A stretch of DNA of 54,979 nucleotides, taken from assembly GCA_015680685.1 (NCBI GenBank), contig MNCI01033651.1, forward strand, positions 57,354-112,332, read 5' to 3'. This document shows, one piece after another, positions 32,640 through 44,633 of this stretch (within the stretch, counting starts at the first letter, position 1; each line of letters starts with the position of its first letter). The notes beneath the pieces are model-generated. The model did not search any database and was not told the origin of the DNA. It saw nothing but the letters and a program-made list of their open reading frames with translations. The position numbers were made by a program, and so were the translations under genes. This DNA comes from Gnetum montanum. Its lineage: Eukaryota > Streptophyta > Gnetopsida > Gnetales > Gnetaceae.

Positions 32640-34500
32640 TACTTCTATGAAGAGCTAGATCTTTGTTTATTTGCAGTTTCTTCAAAACATCTTCAATTGC
32701 TTTTCCTAAATCTTCTTTGGTCATCCTATCAATGGCTTTCTTAGAGCATTGATGTAATAACCTTTCTTTATAAGTTCATTGTCTAATCTATTTTGCATAT
32801 ATCCAAATCATATAAGTCATCATTCTTATAGCTTATCTAAAATAGAATTCATTCCATGTCTTTCTTTAATGTATGTATTATGTAGTTTATCTCTTCTAGT
32901 AACATTCAACATCCATCGAAGTATTCGCATTTCTACCATACTAATTTGTTATTCATGTTATTCGAATTTTAGTGGAATCTCCATCATACATATCTTCTAG
33001 AATCACTTTAATATATTTATTAGGAATATTTTTCCTCTATATGAACCACCAAATAGTATCTCTAGGCATTCTATCATATGCTTTTTCCAAGTTAGTAAAC
33101 ATCACATATAGATTTTTTTCTGTTGTCTGAATTTCTTCATTACTTGTCATATTAAAAAAATAGCCTCTATAGTAGATCTCCTTAACATAAATCAACTTTG
33201 ATTTTTGGATGCTAATGATTCAAGTTTGAGATACTACTCTATGACTCTCTCCCAAATCTTCATAGTATGACTCATTAGCTTGATCCCTCTATAGTTTACA
33301 CAATTTTGTACATATTCGTTATTTTTATAGATGATAATAACAGTGCTTTTTCTTCAATTGTTGGACATTTCTACATCCTTCAAATTTTTTAAAAATAATT
33401 ATGTAAGTCAAGAAAATTCTATATCTCCCAATACTTTCCAAGCTTCTATAAGAATGTTATTCAATCTAATAACTTTTCCATTTTTCATCTTTGATAAGAT
33501 TGTCTCCATCTTAGAGAAGGAAAGGTCATTAACCAAACTGGATTTTGGTTCTTCTTTTTGGATGTCTTCTTTTTGAAATTGTTCATTTAATAATTCTTGA
33601 AAATAATTTTTTCACCTATTCAAAATTTCATTGTTTCTTACCAAAATTCTATCATCTACTTCTTTGATATATTTGGCATGAGCAGTGTCCTTACATTTCT
33701 TACTTTTTATTTTTTTCCAATTTATAAATATATTTTTCTCTTTTCTTTATTCCTAGTTTTTCTTAAAATCTATCCAAGGCCTTCTATTTGGCTTTGACTA
33801 TAGCTACAATTACCTCCTTTTGTAATTTTGTGTATTAACCCTTATAATCTTTACACATAGTCCAATCTCTTTTGTATAGCAAAAAATAATCAATTTAAGT
33901 TTTATCCATATCACCTCTACATGTAATCAAATGTTCTATTTCCTTCTTAAAATATGTATTTGCAAATGCAAGATCACAAGAACTTGCAAATTGTAGTAGT
34001 GTATCTCTCATATCATTGCACTCTCTAAATTCATGTCCTCCATGGATCCTATCATATCTCATTTTTGTAGATTCAACATGATCATTAAAATCCCCTTCAA
34101 TAAATATGCATTTTATTAAAAAATTTCTAAGTACCAAATTTATAGAAATCCTAAAAATCCTACTTGATGAAATTTTCTAGGTCAATTTGTGAAGCATATA
34201 CACTGATAATGTTGATGAACTCATTTCTAAGCACAAGTTTGATGTCATAATTCAATCACCATGGCAGTATACTTATACCACTTTATCTTTGATAAATTGA
34301 TCAATGATGATGTTCACTCCATTTCAGTATTTTTTTCCTAAGTAAAAGAGTTTGTAACCTTGGTCTAAATCTTTAGATCTCTTCCCATTTCATTTTCTTT
34401 CTTGAACGTAGGTAATGTTGATGCTTAATCTTCTCAAGGTATTAGTAATTTTAAAGGTCTTCTTATTGAGAATACTAATGTTCCAAATTATCATTCAAAA
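32640..34500 (-). pseudogene. RTE-type LINE relic (endonuclease and RT fragments)
   Basis: On the minus strand the endonuclease start (WNISILNKKTFK) lies near 34490, then FIEGDFNDHVEST (33895-34137 frame; GDxN catalytic motif kept) with RIHGGHEF and FANTYFKKEIEHLIT, the wording of plant RTE LINE endonucleases. The RT shows LEKAYDRMPRDTIWWF near 33060-33110 and KYIKVILEDMYDG near 32980-33015. The text then jumps at about 32935-32965 to MRILRWMLNVTRRDK, which normally lies after the YADD box, so an internal deletion removed the catalytic RT motif. The tail GRPKKDLGKAIEDV (about 32720) is also RTE-like. It would copy its RNA at a nicked chromosomal site. Decayed. Confidence 0.78.
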
Positions 34501-34783
34501 TTTCTGCTACTGCTTCTTTACCCACACCTATTCCTAATGTGGAAACCCTTATCTACTTTTCATAACATTTAGGTGATGATGTTGCACATCATTTCTAGAG
34601 GATGTTCAAGCAAGCCCAATCTCATTTTCCATGGCAAGTAGGCCTTTTGACTATTGTATGTTGCATCTAGAGAACGAGATTTGATATTTTTTATTATTGG
34701 TCACTAACCTAATGCTAACTCTGCTTTCATATTTGGGCTTAGGACAAACATTTCTGAAGTTAAATTTCTATTAGTATATGGTG
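34501..34783. other. Sequence upstream of the LINE, nothing recognised
   Basis: Could be the LINE 5' region. No motif supports a call. Confidence 0.3.
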
Positions 34784-35152
34784 TTAAATTTTGGAAAGAT
34801 AAATGAATTGAAAATTCTTAAGATCGTATACATGCTTCTCTTCCCACATTGATATTAATAATAAATCCTTATAATAGACAAAGTTATTCTTAAATTCCTT
34901 TATTGATTTAAGATACATGTATATTTTGTTAGCAAATAGATGAACAGCTAATACATTGAACTCTAACTTAAATCTGCCATCTAATTCAACTCTATTGACT
35001 CTTCTAGAATCAAGTACAACATCTCCTCTTTGGACATGATAAATTGTGCTAGAAGAAATAAACCCTTCCTTTGTACAATCATAAGATACTCTAGTATTTC
35101 TTCCAAACATCTTCTGACAAACCTTTCTTAGTTCTACATATTCATAATTCAT
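34784..35152 (-). CDS. Unknown ORF of 122 codons
   Basis: Minus-strand ATG at 35150-35152, stop near 34784. It starts MNYEYVELRKVCQKMFGRNT and its C-terminal part reads NNFVYYKDLLLISMWEEKHV. It is the longest undamaged frame in the 29-36 kb interval and has globular-looking composition, unlike its shadow neighbours. I recognise no domain, and there is no signal peptide or membrane segment. It may be the surviving exon or domain of an older transposon or gene cut by the LINE and by family B copy 3. Possibly no longer expressed. Confidence 0.35.
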   Translation of the reverse strand: MNYEYVELRKVCQKMFGRNTRVSYDCTKEGFISSSTIYHVQRGDVVLDSRRVNRVELDGRFKLEFNVLAVHLFANKIYMYLKSIKEFKNNFVYYKDLLLISMWEEKHVYDLKNFQFIYLSKI

Positions 35153-35403
35153 TTATAACTATATAATTAAATAAATAAATTTCATTTTAAATAAGAATTC
35201 AAAGTCAATAATAATAAATAACAATATCTCATGAGTATAGACAAAGATGGGACATAAAAATAAGAATAAATTGATATTAATAAGAAGAACCACATATCAA
35301 GTTTCAACATTTTAGAGATCACTAAAGGACATGACTTTATTGATATATTGTTGCTAATATTAACTATAATTATTTTAATATTATTAGTTTTGTATATCCC
35401 CAT

Positions 35404-35971
35404 TGGAACATCCCCATTCCCAAATGATGTTGCTACATAATGAAGATGATGCCTCTTCATAACAATTGTTATCGTAACAAGACCTAAAAGGGTATGTTGT
35501 TATTGGCACCCAAAAGGATGCATTGTAATAATGGACATCTCCCTTGAGGTGACCTTTGGAGGTTTGACCTAAGGCATTTATACTCAAGCTTAAAGATCAT
35601 TCCAGGCATGGAGTGGTAAAGCCAATACAAGCAAGTCACACGAGCAGGGTGAAGTGAAAAAGGAAGAGGACTACCCATCCCTTCTACATGGTAATAGGCC
35701 TAACCATGGTGGCAATGCTAGATTGCCTCTAAGGGATAGATTTTGAAGGAAGAAAATCCCAAGGAACACTCTCAAAGCATGATCTGGATACACCATTTCA
35801 TATCAATAAAGCATTCCTTTCTTTTTTTGTCTGCATTTTTCCTATTATTTCCTTTACACATATTGTCAAATGTTACATATATTTGACATTGGTATATTGT
35901 CTTCTTATGCATAATGTCTCATATAATGTATATTTGAAATTTTTCATGACATCTAGAAATAGGATGTCACA
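35404..35971 (+). repeat. 5' LTR of family B, copy 3
   Basis: 568 bases, starting TGGAACATCCCCATTCCC and ending GGATGTCACA. AATAAA at 35815-35820. Confidence 0.85.
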
Positions 35972-35972
35972 A

Positions 35973-35985
35973 TTAGTATTGGAGC
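35973..35985 (+). promoter_or_regulatory. Primer binding site (tRNA-Met type) of family B copy 3
   Basis: TTAGTATTGGAGC, two changes from the core of TGGTATCAGAGC, right after the LTR. The best preserved PBS of this family in the window. Confidence 0.6.
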
Positions 35986-37380
35986 AAACCACAACCCAAG
36001 GGCCATTCAAAATCATGGGCTAAGTACAACATAAACTTGATGATGAACCATGAAGTCACAACACAAGGAAAGTCATTGATCATCATTGAATGCACCATAT
36101 GTCCAAGATTATCTATATAAGCCAAAAGATACCATTCCATTGATTTCATGAACAATTGATTAGGCATCTACAAAAGACATATATCCCACCAACCAACAAT
36201 ATTCTTTCACGAATATCATTGACCGATAAAGATATGATTATGTCTCATCAAGATTCATCAACTACAAGAGATGTTCGTAAGACAAGGATACACTGGTCTA
36301 GGTAACTCTTACCCATATAAATACTATAAATATGGTCACTGTTAAGTTTCTCCCAAAAAGTTAGTAACCATGACCAAAATTGATCTTATTTTGTTGAAAC
36401 TCATTATCCTAAGCACTTATCCTTTATAACTTAGCATTATTCATCTAACCTAAAATCTATGTATTATCAAATTCAAGGGATTCAATCTAAGATCATCCTA
36501 GGGTTGGTGCATCTTTTACAATCAAATCCAAGTAATCTAAAAGATGTCAAGTTACCCATACATCAACCTAGTAATGTCGTTTTGGTGGAATAAACTAGTT
36601 TGACCTTTCAAAATATTGAAAAATATAACTTCATTTTTAAATCATTATACTATTTCAAATGCATATTAATCTATGAGACAATTCCAATAGTACCAATTTC
36701 ATTGAAATCCAACTTATGATTTGGGAGATAAACTTATGATTTGGGAGATATAGTGCTTCTTGAGTTGCATATAGTTTAAAAATTAAAAGAATTCTTTTTT
36801 TTAATTTTAAATTTAATTTTAATTTTTACTTAAAAATAAAAAAAAGGAGTGGGAGATTATGGGTTCTACCCCAAGCCCCAAATTTTTTATTAAAAAAATT
36901 AAATTAATTAAAACAAGCCCTTTGTGAGGGCCACGACCAGCCCCTGTTGCTAGCACATGCACTACCCTCCACATGCCACCACCTTCACATGTCTTTAGAT
37001 GTTACCCTTTTCTCATATCACTACCTCTGCATGCATTGCTTGTCTACATGGGTTATTGTTTCCCTCTACAGGCCCGCCACCCCTCTACATGCAACACCTA
37101 CTACTCCTCCATGTCGTATAATGCCTATTGTTGCCCATCGCCCGCCTACTTCCACATCATTGCTCCACCTACTCTAGCATGCTTTGCTCTACATCATCAT
37201 CCTCAATCATCGACCACTACCTCTAGCCACACTACTCACCATGATTTCTATTTCTATTAAAACCCTTGTTGCATTTCTCATCGCCTATTGCATAGGCCAT
37301 CTTCACTACCACCTATACTACCATCACCAACACCATTGATTACACTGTTATTGCTGCCATCACCTCCACCACCACCAAAA
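35986..37380 (+). other. Leader and C-rich segment of family B copy 3
   Basis: Aligned with 20962-22480. Contains a direct repeat ACTTATGATTTGGGAGATA (36713-36751), an A/T-only stretch (36780-36845) and a C-rich stretch with low-complexity frames (36947-37260) that I do not call genes. Confidence 0.5.
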
Positions 37381-37389
37381 AATCCACCA

Positions 37390-37815
37390 TAATTTTCAGC
37401 CATCCACAATGCCCACAAACACCAATGATGCCATCCATAAAGGCCACCTCTAATGCTTCAAGGGCACCAATGGCGCTGTGCATAAAGGACAACTCTAGCT
37501 CTCCATAGGCACCAATAGCATCGTCCATAAAGGGCACCTCTGACGCTACATAGGCCTCAAAAACACAATTCATAAAGGGCACCTCTAGTGCCCCATGGGC
37601 AATAATGACACTATCCATAAAGGTCACCTCTAGTCATTTGTAAAGATCACCTCTAGCACTCTGTGAGCACTGATGGCATCATCCATAAAGGATACCTTTA
37701 GTGCTCCATGGGCATCAATAATGCCATTCATAAAGGGCACCTCTAGAACTCTATAGGCATTGATAGTGCCACTAATAAAGATTACCTCTAATTCTTTATA
37801 AGCATCAACAGTGCT
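37390..37815. repeat. 45-bp minisatellite of family B, copy 3
   Basis: CATAAAG anchors at 37436, 37481, 37526, 37571, 37616, 37684, 37729 and an ATAAAG anchor near 37775 give steps of 45, 45, 45, 45, 68, 45 and about 45. The minus strand is open through most of it (37340-37627 and 37630-37848) as 15-residue units such as EVPFMDDAIGAYGEL and EVPFMNGIIDAHGAL. The same period is present in copy 2. Confidence 0.85.
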
Positions 37816-37850
37816 TGTTGAACTTGGAAAATTTAGTTGTTGGAACAAGA

Positions 37851-39255
37851 ACCGAAAGCCCTAAGTGCTAGGACAATTTTACTCTAAAATCCCAAGGGCC
37901 TCCAAAAATGGGATTCAACATACCCTAGACAATCTAACCGATCACCCAGGGACTTACAAAAATGTAAATGGAAATGACAATGAAAATATAAATGAATTCA
38001 AAAATCAGAATGAAAATAAGAACATAAACATAAAAGGAAATGAAATTGAAGTTGCAAATCCAAAATGAAAATGGGCACAAAATGAAAATGTAAACTAAAA
38101 TTTGCACAACATGAACTATAACTTTTTTGCAATGTAAAATAAAGAATAAGGTTCACAAAGTACAAATTTTTTACTAAGAGCACAAGTTACTTGTAGATGC
38201 CTAAAGTCTATTAGAGATGGCAGGTTATGTCCCATGTCAACTCCATGATCCAAATTCTTACCAACTCCCATTTCTAGCAACCCCCACTTATTTCCACCAA
38301 GGTCTACAATATGGCTGCAAAATTGGTATTACACCAATGGATCAATGGTGTCACATGGGAGTCTCTATGCCCAACATAGATACCATTTTTTACTACTAAG
38401 GGTGTTGTAAAGTTGCAATGGGCTTTTTGGTTGTAAAAATGCAAAAAATGCTATTGCTTGTGAAAAGTTCAAACTAGAATAGAATATTCACGTTGGATTT
38501 ATATAGGGTGGAATTGGCTATTTTTGGAACTATGCACCACTATCATGATTACTAACAAATTAGTGTCAATTTTCAGATTACAATAGTTACAATTTTTAGT
38601 GTAGTTACCATTTATAGTAAGTTTGGAATACACCATAGTCACAAAATTCATCCATTTACTATCAATAGTAAACATACTTTCATGACTACACTTGCACCAT
38701 CCTCACAATGCTAGCTTTGGTGGACTACACTAAGGTTATTAGGAAATGCCAAAAATTGTAGAAAATGTAGAAAAAGGTGGACACAGTGGGAAGTGTTGGG
38801 AACTATAGAAATAGTTGGAAAATGTTGATCCCATTGGGAAATGTTGTTCTTATTAGGAAATGCTATCTATGTTGGCCATGTGCAAATTCTGAAGACTTGG
38901 GACAACTACGCTAGCCACTGTTTAAAAAACCAAAATGGAAATGGAGAATGCCACCAATTCTGAAATGGACAATCCCAACAGTTCCAATGTTGCATTTTCA
39001 TTGAGTTTTGGTGGTGACTATGTTGTATTGGAATTGGAAAGTTCCATTACCTTCTAGAACAGAATAAAGCTTTTTGGATAAAATTGAGGTTCCTGGATGG
39101 AATTGATGGTTTCAGTGTAGTTGGGGCTATGCCCCTACAAAAACCCATGAAAATGCTAAATTTGGTCATTTCCAAAGCATTTTCAGCCTTTTCAAGCCCA
39201 AATATAGACATAAGGTACCTTTTTCCACTTGGGAAATGAGGCAACAACAACTTTA
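37851..39255. other. Region downstream of family B copy 3, no gene recognised
   Basis: Holds an AATGAAAAT-type A-rich low-complexity stretch (37960-38090) and, at about 38520-39020, a few diverged relatives of the TAGTCAC/CTACAC motifs seen in the 44.6-47.7 kb array. Probably the 3' noncoding region of the Tat-type element whose pol lies at 40480-44000. The frame at 38217-38399 is not supported. Confidence 0.35.
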
Positions 39256-39357
39256 AAGGTATTTTTCAATCCCAAAAAGTGGAGGTATGCAAGATTGAGG
39301 TAAAACTTTATTGTGAAGGTATTTTTCAACCCCAAAAAAGTGGAGGTATGCAAAATT
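39256..39357. repeat. Short direct repeat, two units
   Basis: A 41-base segment beginning AAGGTATTTTTCAA and containing GTGGAGGTATGCAA occurs at 39256-39296 and 39316-39357, a 60-base step. Confidence 0.8.
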
Positions 39358-39406
39358 GTAATTCATGGGATACATATCTTACATTTACAATAAAGTTTTA
39401 CCTCAA
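39295..39406. repeat. 20-bp perfect inverted repeat
   Basis: TTGAGGTAAAACTTTATTGT (39295-39314) is the exact reverse complement of 39387-39406. The 72-base loop contains the second unit of the direct repeat. Could form a hairpin, or be the remains of a short foldback element. Confidence 0.8.
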
Positions 39407-40480
39407 ATTGAAAAAATTGGATTTACAGCATGAGTTTTAGGTGGTGTTTCATTTGCTTCTCTTTGTTGATGTTTGGAGGATAGATCCAAGAGACATCGAC
39501 AAAGAATACAAAACACCATTGCAAGTCCATCACCAATATTTCCCCTTCACACTTGATTCAGTAGTGTCAAACCATACCCAAGAGTGCTTATGATAATGGG
39601 ATAAGATTAAAGTAAAGGTTATTGTTGGTTATAGGAAAATGGCATAAGGTTAATAATAAGTTCCAAATGTTGACATCATGATTATGATATGGCACTAACA
39701 TGTTGATTCGATTAATAAAGGCTTCACACTTTGTGTTTTGAAGTGTTGGTCACTTAGCAATGTGTTTGAGGAATCAACACCTTACTCCAAGGTTTCTTTG
39801 GCCATTAGGCTTCTTCCTTTGCATGTTTAGAGCCATTGTTTTATTCTTTTGGGCTTCCCTAGTCATTTGAACTTTTGGTAATTTGTTTCCCCTCTTTTTT
39901 TGGTGGGGTGAAAGCTTCATTGGATCTCTTTACCAAATCTAGTTTTGAGTTTATTTTCCCATCGAGTAAGATGTGTTACACTTGATAGAATTGATGGTTT
40001 TCCCATTGGATGAGTTGTGCTACATTCAAATGGACTTAATCAGTGGAGTACGACAAAGGGATGTTGTATGACCATAATGCACAAGTGTCACACATTGGTC
40101 ATCATTATTGCTTAAGGTGAGGAAGGTTATATCATAATACAAGGTTGGGCTCAAGAAAATAGTAATGGAAATGATATGAAATAAGCACTCTTGGTACAGC
40201 AAGATAAACTAACCAGATCTTGTACATTGAGGTCACGTGATGACTTGCTATCATAATGAGTTGCACCCTTGTGATGACTTTCAAGCTTCATCCTGCAAGC
40301 ACAAATCCAAGAGGATAAGAAAAACATGTGCTTACAGTACAATGCATAAGGCCAAACAAAATAACTAGAAAAATAGGCCACCAAAGTTCACCAATGTTAC
40401 AAGGTTCCATAATTCATCTATCATGCAAAATAGAGAAAGGTCACACTAGCTATTTGTTATAGATATTATTGACATCAATG
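39407..40480. other. Noncoding sequence, probable 3' region of the Tat-type element
   Basis: No gene is supported. The minus-strand frame at 40151-40384 has no recognised domain. Confidence 0.35.
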
Positions 40481-41640
40481 ATTAGCTCACATCGGCTACA
40501 TATAGTAAGGTTTTAGATAGGAATGGTTGAAAAAATTGACCAACTCATTCCCATCCATGTCATCTATCCAGTAGACCCCATTTCCATAGGCCTCAATGAT
40601 CAAGAAAGGCCCTTCCCAATTGGTTGAGAACTTGTCCACATGCTTGTGGATGGCCTTGAGGATCAAGTCTCCTTTATTGATCTTATGTTTGCTTAGGTTA
40701 TGGTGATGTTGCCATTTCTACCTCTCTTGGTAGTTCTCTATGTGAGTAAGCATTTGCATCCATTGCTCCTCCACTAAGTCTAGGTCCATGATACATACCT
40801 CCTTATTCTATTCATCATTGATGAAGTTAGATAAGGCTACTTAGAGAAATGGTATCTACAATTCAAGAGGAAAAATAGCTTCAGAACCATAAAAAAGGCT
40901 ATACAAGGTTACACTTGTTGTGGTTTGGTATGTCATTTGATAGGCCCAAAGTGCATGGACAAGCTGCTTATGCCACTTACATTTGCTATTGTTCAACATT
41001 TTCTTAAGCAAGTTTATGATAGCCTTACTACTTGCTTCAGCTTGTCCATTGGCTTGACGGTAATAAGATGATGAGAAAGAATGCTTAACACCTAGGTCAT
41101 GACAAAAGTATTTCATTTCTTGGCTACTAAATGGTGGTCCATTGTTTGTGACTATGATCATAGGTATGCCAAAATGGACTACATTGTTGTCCAATATGAA
41201 TCTACAGACTTGTTTAGATGTTGTCCTTATTAGAAGGATAGCTTCAACTCACTTTGTAAAGTATTCGGTTGTAGTAATGATAAATATATGCCCTACAAAA
41301 GACTTAGGTAATATAGATCTAATGATATCCAAGCCCCAACATTGAAATGATCAAGTAATCTAAGTGATGTGCAACTTAGTTGATTATATGTGTATACGAT
41401 TGCTATGTTGTTGGTAGGTGTCACAAGTTTTGACCTTATCTAGGTAGTCACTTTTCATATAGGGCTAGTAATAACCTAGCTATCTAATCCTAGTAGCCAT
41501 GGCTCTAGGTCCTATACATCCCCCACACATGCGCTCATGAACCTACTCTAGGACTATGTGGGCTTCAGTTTTACACAAGCATACTAACAATATGCCATCA
41601 TATAACTGTCTACATAATGTGTTATTGTCTGAAATGACAT
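40481..41640 (-). pseudogene. Tat-type integrase relic
   Basis: Minus strand: the N-terminal part (VHERMCGGCIGPRAMATRI, then YYWPYMKSDYLDKV, near 41440-41540), and the core at 40856-41194 with FGIPMIIVTNNGPPFSS (catalytic Asp to Asn) and YYRQANGQAEASSKAI (Glu kept), then KWHKQLVHALWAYQMTYQTT. The C-terminal segment, down to about 40490, reads KGDLILKAIHKHVDKF, WEGPFLIIEAYGNGVYWI and FNHSYLKPYY, typical of Tat integrase tails. It would insert the cDNA. Not functional. Confidence 0.82.
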
Positions 41641-41641
41641 A

Positions 41642-42354
41642 CTATTTTGATTGCTTACGTACAACATCCTTTTGAGCAACAATTAGGCCTTGTGAAGGCT
41701 CACCATGCATAGGATAAAACTTGATATCATCATACCACTCCTTTATGGAAGTGGTATGAACTATGGCCATAAAGGGATCCTTAGTGCTTTGTATGATGGA
41801 AATAGCATAGTCCATGATCAAGGTGGAAAACTTACTAAACACATCTAGCATCACACCAAGGGTAGCATTCTAATGGCATTGACTATAGCATTCTTATTTA
41901 AAGGTATGTATTGAATATTAATGTCTATAAATTGTTGTAATAGTTACTTTCCTAGGTCACAGTAAGGCTACAAGTATTTGGCCTTCTACGCATAAACCTC
42001 CATTAATTGGTTAACCACAAGTTGTAAATCACCTTTGATCATTGAGTGTTTTATTCCTAGGTCACGAGCTACCACCATTCCTCTTATTGGACCCTCATAC
42101 TCTACTATATTTTTGATGCATGAAAAATTGAAATGATAGGTAAAGGGTTGGATTTCACCATACGGGAATGTTATGATGGCAGTGACACTAGCTCCATGGG
42201 TAGTTGAAGCTCTATCAAAGTGCATGATCACCTCATAACTCTCAGGCACTTGGCTAATAGTGTTAACATGATCATCTAGAAATTCAAGGTCTATAGTTAC
42301 ATGGTCTTCTACTAGTGAAATAATAAGTTGTACAACTATAGCTTGACCCTTCAT
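41642..42354 (-). pseudogene. Archaeal-type second RNase H of a Tat element (with linker)
   Basis: The frame 41986-42354 reads YEVIMHFDRASTTHGASVTA (first Asp kept; usual FDGSSCKHGAG), YHFNFSCIKNIVEYEGPIRG (Glu kept) and ARDLGIKHSMIKGDLQLVVN (Asp kept), the aRNH domain found only in Tat-lineage plant gypsy elements. The linker at 41642-41854 (SIKEWYDDIKFYPMHGEP) leads to the integrase. It is better preserved than its neighbours. Confidence 0.82.
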
Positions 42355-42399
42355 TGAGTATTGGAAGACATAATGAAGGTCAAACTCTGCTGTTATGAC

Positions 42400-44000
42400 T
42401 TTCCATCAAGCTATACAACTACTTTTATAGATGTTGGTTGTTATGGCTCTAAGCACATTATCTTTGAAAATGATGTTGATTTGGCTCCTAAATAGGCAAT
42501 GTCTCTACTTCTTCAATGAGAATACTAGTGCTAGACAATACTTTTCCACTTTGTTGTATCAAGTTTCATGGTCAATTAATGCATGGCTAAGGTAGTATAC
42601 TAGTAATTCTGCTCCATCATCTCATTTTTGATATAGTAGAGAGGAAATGGATGTGTTAGAAATAGTAAGGTAGATGTAAAAATGTTTTCCCTTTTGTGGA
42701 GGATAAACCATCGGTAGTTGTGCCAACTCTTGCTTAAGGTTTTCAAGGGCTTCTTGGCATTGAGTCGTCCACTCATAGTGAACTCCTTTCTTAAGCAAGT
42801 GTTGCATGGATTGTAACTTATCTGTAAGCCTAGTAATAAATCGATAGATATATTGTAATCTATCTTGAAATCCATGAAGCTTCTTAAGGTTAGTTAATGC
42901 TACCAAGTTGGATATGGCTTTAACCTTATAAATATCAACACATATTCCTACCTTGAATCCTACAAAGCCAAGCATCTTATCGATTTTAATGTCAAAGACA
43001 CACTTTTTGGGATTAAGCCTAAGCTCATACTTAAGACATCATTTGAGTACAAGGTCGAGGTCACACGCATGGTCACTAGCCACTTTGTACTTAGCAACTA
43101 TATCATCTACATAATTGTTGAGAAAACCTAGCACATAATCACTAAACATATACATCATAGCTTTTTGGTAGGTTGCTCCTGCATTCTCTAGGCTAAAGGG
43201 CATCATGGTATAACAAAAGATACCCCAAGGGGTCATGAAGGTCATACTAAGTTGATTCTTTGGGTTGATCCTAATCTAGTTGTATCCTAGGAACCCATCC
43301 ATAAAGGATAATAAGGCATGCTGAATTGTAGTATCAATAAGTTAATCAATTCTAGGCAAAGGAAAATCACCTTTGATATTTGCCTTATTTTGATCTTAGA
43401 AATATATGCAAATACATATACTCCCATTTTTCTTTGGGGCTACAACTATGTTGGACATCCATTCTGCATAGTCAACAACTTTGATGAAATCAACTTGGTA
43501 TAATTTTTTGATTTCATCACAAATTGCCAAAGCCAAATTAGATCTAATCTTGCAAACTTTTTACTTAACTGGTCTAATACTAAAATCAAGCATGATGTTA
43601 TGTTGGAGTAAACATGGATATAGGCCTAGCATATCTTCATATGACCAAGCAAAGACCTTAATGTTATCTTATATGACCTTGGTGATGTCTTGAGCCTATT
43701 GAGGTTCTAGTGAGAAACTTAGATTCATGGTTTTCTCCTCACCACTACATGTCATGATAGAAACCTCAACTAGAAAGTCTTTGGTAATGTCATCAAACTT
43801 GAGGTTAAGGATTTTAACTAGGTTTTCAAGCCACTCTAGAAGTTTCTCTATTGAGGCTATGTGGTCAACAAGACTCTTAGGCTAAGATCTAGGCAATTAG
43901 GATCAATGCATAATTCAACATCACTATGGGATCCTCTTAGGCTCAAAGGCATGGTGATTTTCTTCTAAGTATCCATACTATAATTTTGCATGTTAACCAT
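42400..44000 (-). pseudogene. Tat-type reverse transcriptase and RNase H relic
   Basis: Minus strand: SYEDMLGLYPCLLQHNIML (about 43595-43650), EWMSNIVVAPKKNGS (about 43420-43465), FPLPRID (about 43345), then MTFMTPWGIFCYTMMPFSLENAGATYQ with the catalytic YVDDIVAK box (43039-43245). The thumb and connection follow (MLGFVGFKVGICVD, GFQDRLQYIYRFITRL; 42622-42975), then the first RNase H (YYLSHALIDHET, KVEKYCLALVFSLKK; about 42440-42610). A few stops and shifts are present, and the YVDD box is intact. Confidence 0.85.
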
Positions 44001-44633
44001 AATCCTACATGGTGATTTACTACATAAATAAGTAAATAATGCCAAAATGATATGAAATACCTTAGTAAATATGCAAACACATGTTATCCCAATGTTAAAC
44101 AAAATGCAGGTAAGGTCAACCAAGGCTATGGGATGTAGGTGAAGATAAATAAGGTGGGATAAAGGTCAAACAAGGTCAAAACAAGATAAAACACCATGAA
44201 AGCATGGGAAATAAGGTCAAATATGAAAAATAATATTATGCATTTTCCACTTTAAGGCCTTAGCAAGCCATGGTTACATGGTGTTAAATGATGGTCAAAG
44301 ATGATCAAACCTCATCACTTAACACCAATCAAGGGCTACACAAGGGTTAACAAAGGCAATACTAGAGAAAATAAGGAGGATATGATGAGATTAATGATGG
44401 TCAATAATGCAAAACTAGGTCAAAATAAGACAAAACAACATGAAACAAGGTCAAATCTATTTAGACAGAATACATGTGATAAAACTTGGTTAATACTGGT
44501 CAAAAAAGGTTAGATTTTACTAGTTTTAGGCCTTACCATGCCATGGTATGAGGCTACAAGGTTTCCAAGGAAGTTAGGGCACTTTAGAGGCCATTCTGGG
44601 AGTATTTTAAGGTAGAATAGGCACTTTTCTTAC
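44001..44633. other. Left edge of insertion G
   Basis: Words of the AAGGTCAAAC / AAACAAGG type recur (44105-44220, 44400-44510). 44510-44560 resembles 53090-53130 (both read CTAGTTTTAGGCC- or CTAGTTTAAGGCC-like, then CCATG), hinting at direct repeats at the edges of G. Weak. Confidence 0.35.

Larger units (their letters stand above)
35404..37850 (+). mobile_element. LTR retrotransposon family B, copy 3 (5' part only)
   Basis: LTR (35404-35971), PBS, leader (to about 36790), C-rich segment and 45-bp minisatellite, in the same order as copy 2. The alignment ends near 37850. No 5S-like or CCR4-like part and no 3' LTR are found downstream, so the copy is truncated, or it belongs to a version without the capture. 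Confidence 0.75.
40481..44000 (-). mobile_element. Element F: Tat-type Ty3/gypsy pol relic (RT, two RNase H, integrase)
   Basis: Minus-strand pol in the order RT, RNase H, second (archaeal-type) RNase H, integrase. The second RNase H is the hallmark of the Tat lineage (Ogre/Retand group). A matching Tat-type protease lies at 53410-54135 on the same strand, so the element appears to be split by about 9.4 kb of later DNA. Its LTRs were not found. Confidence 0.82.
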
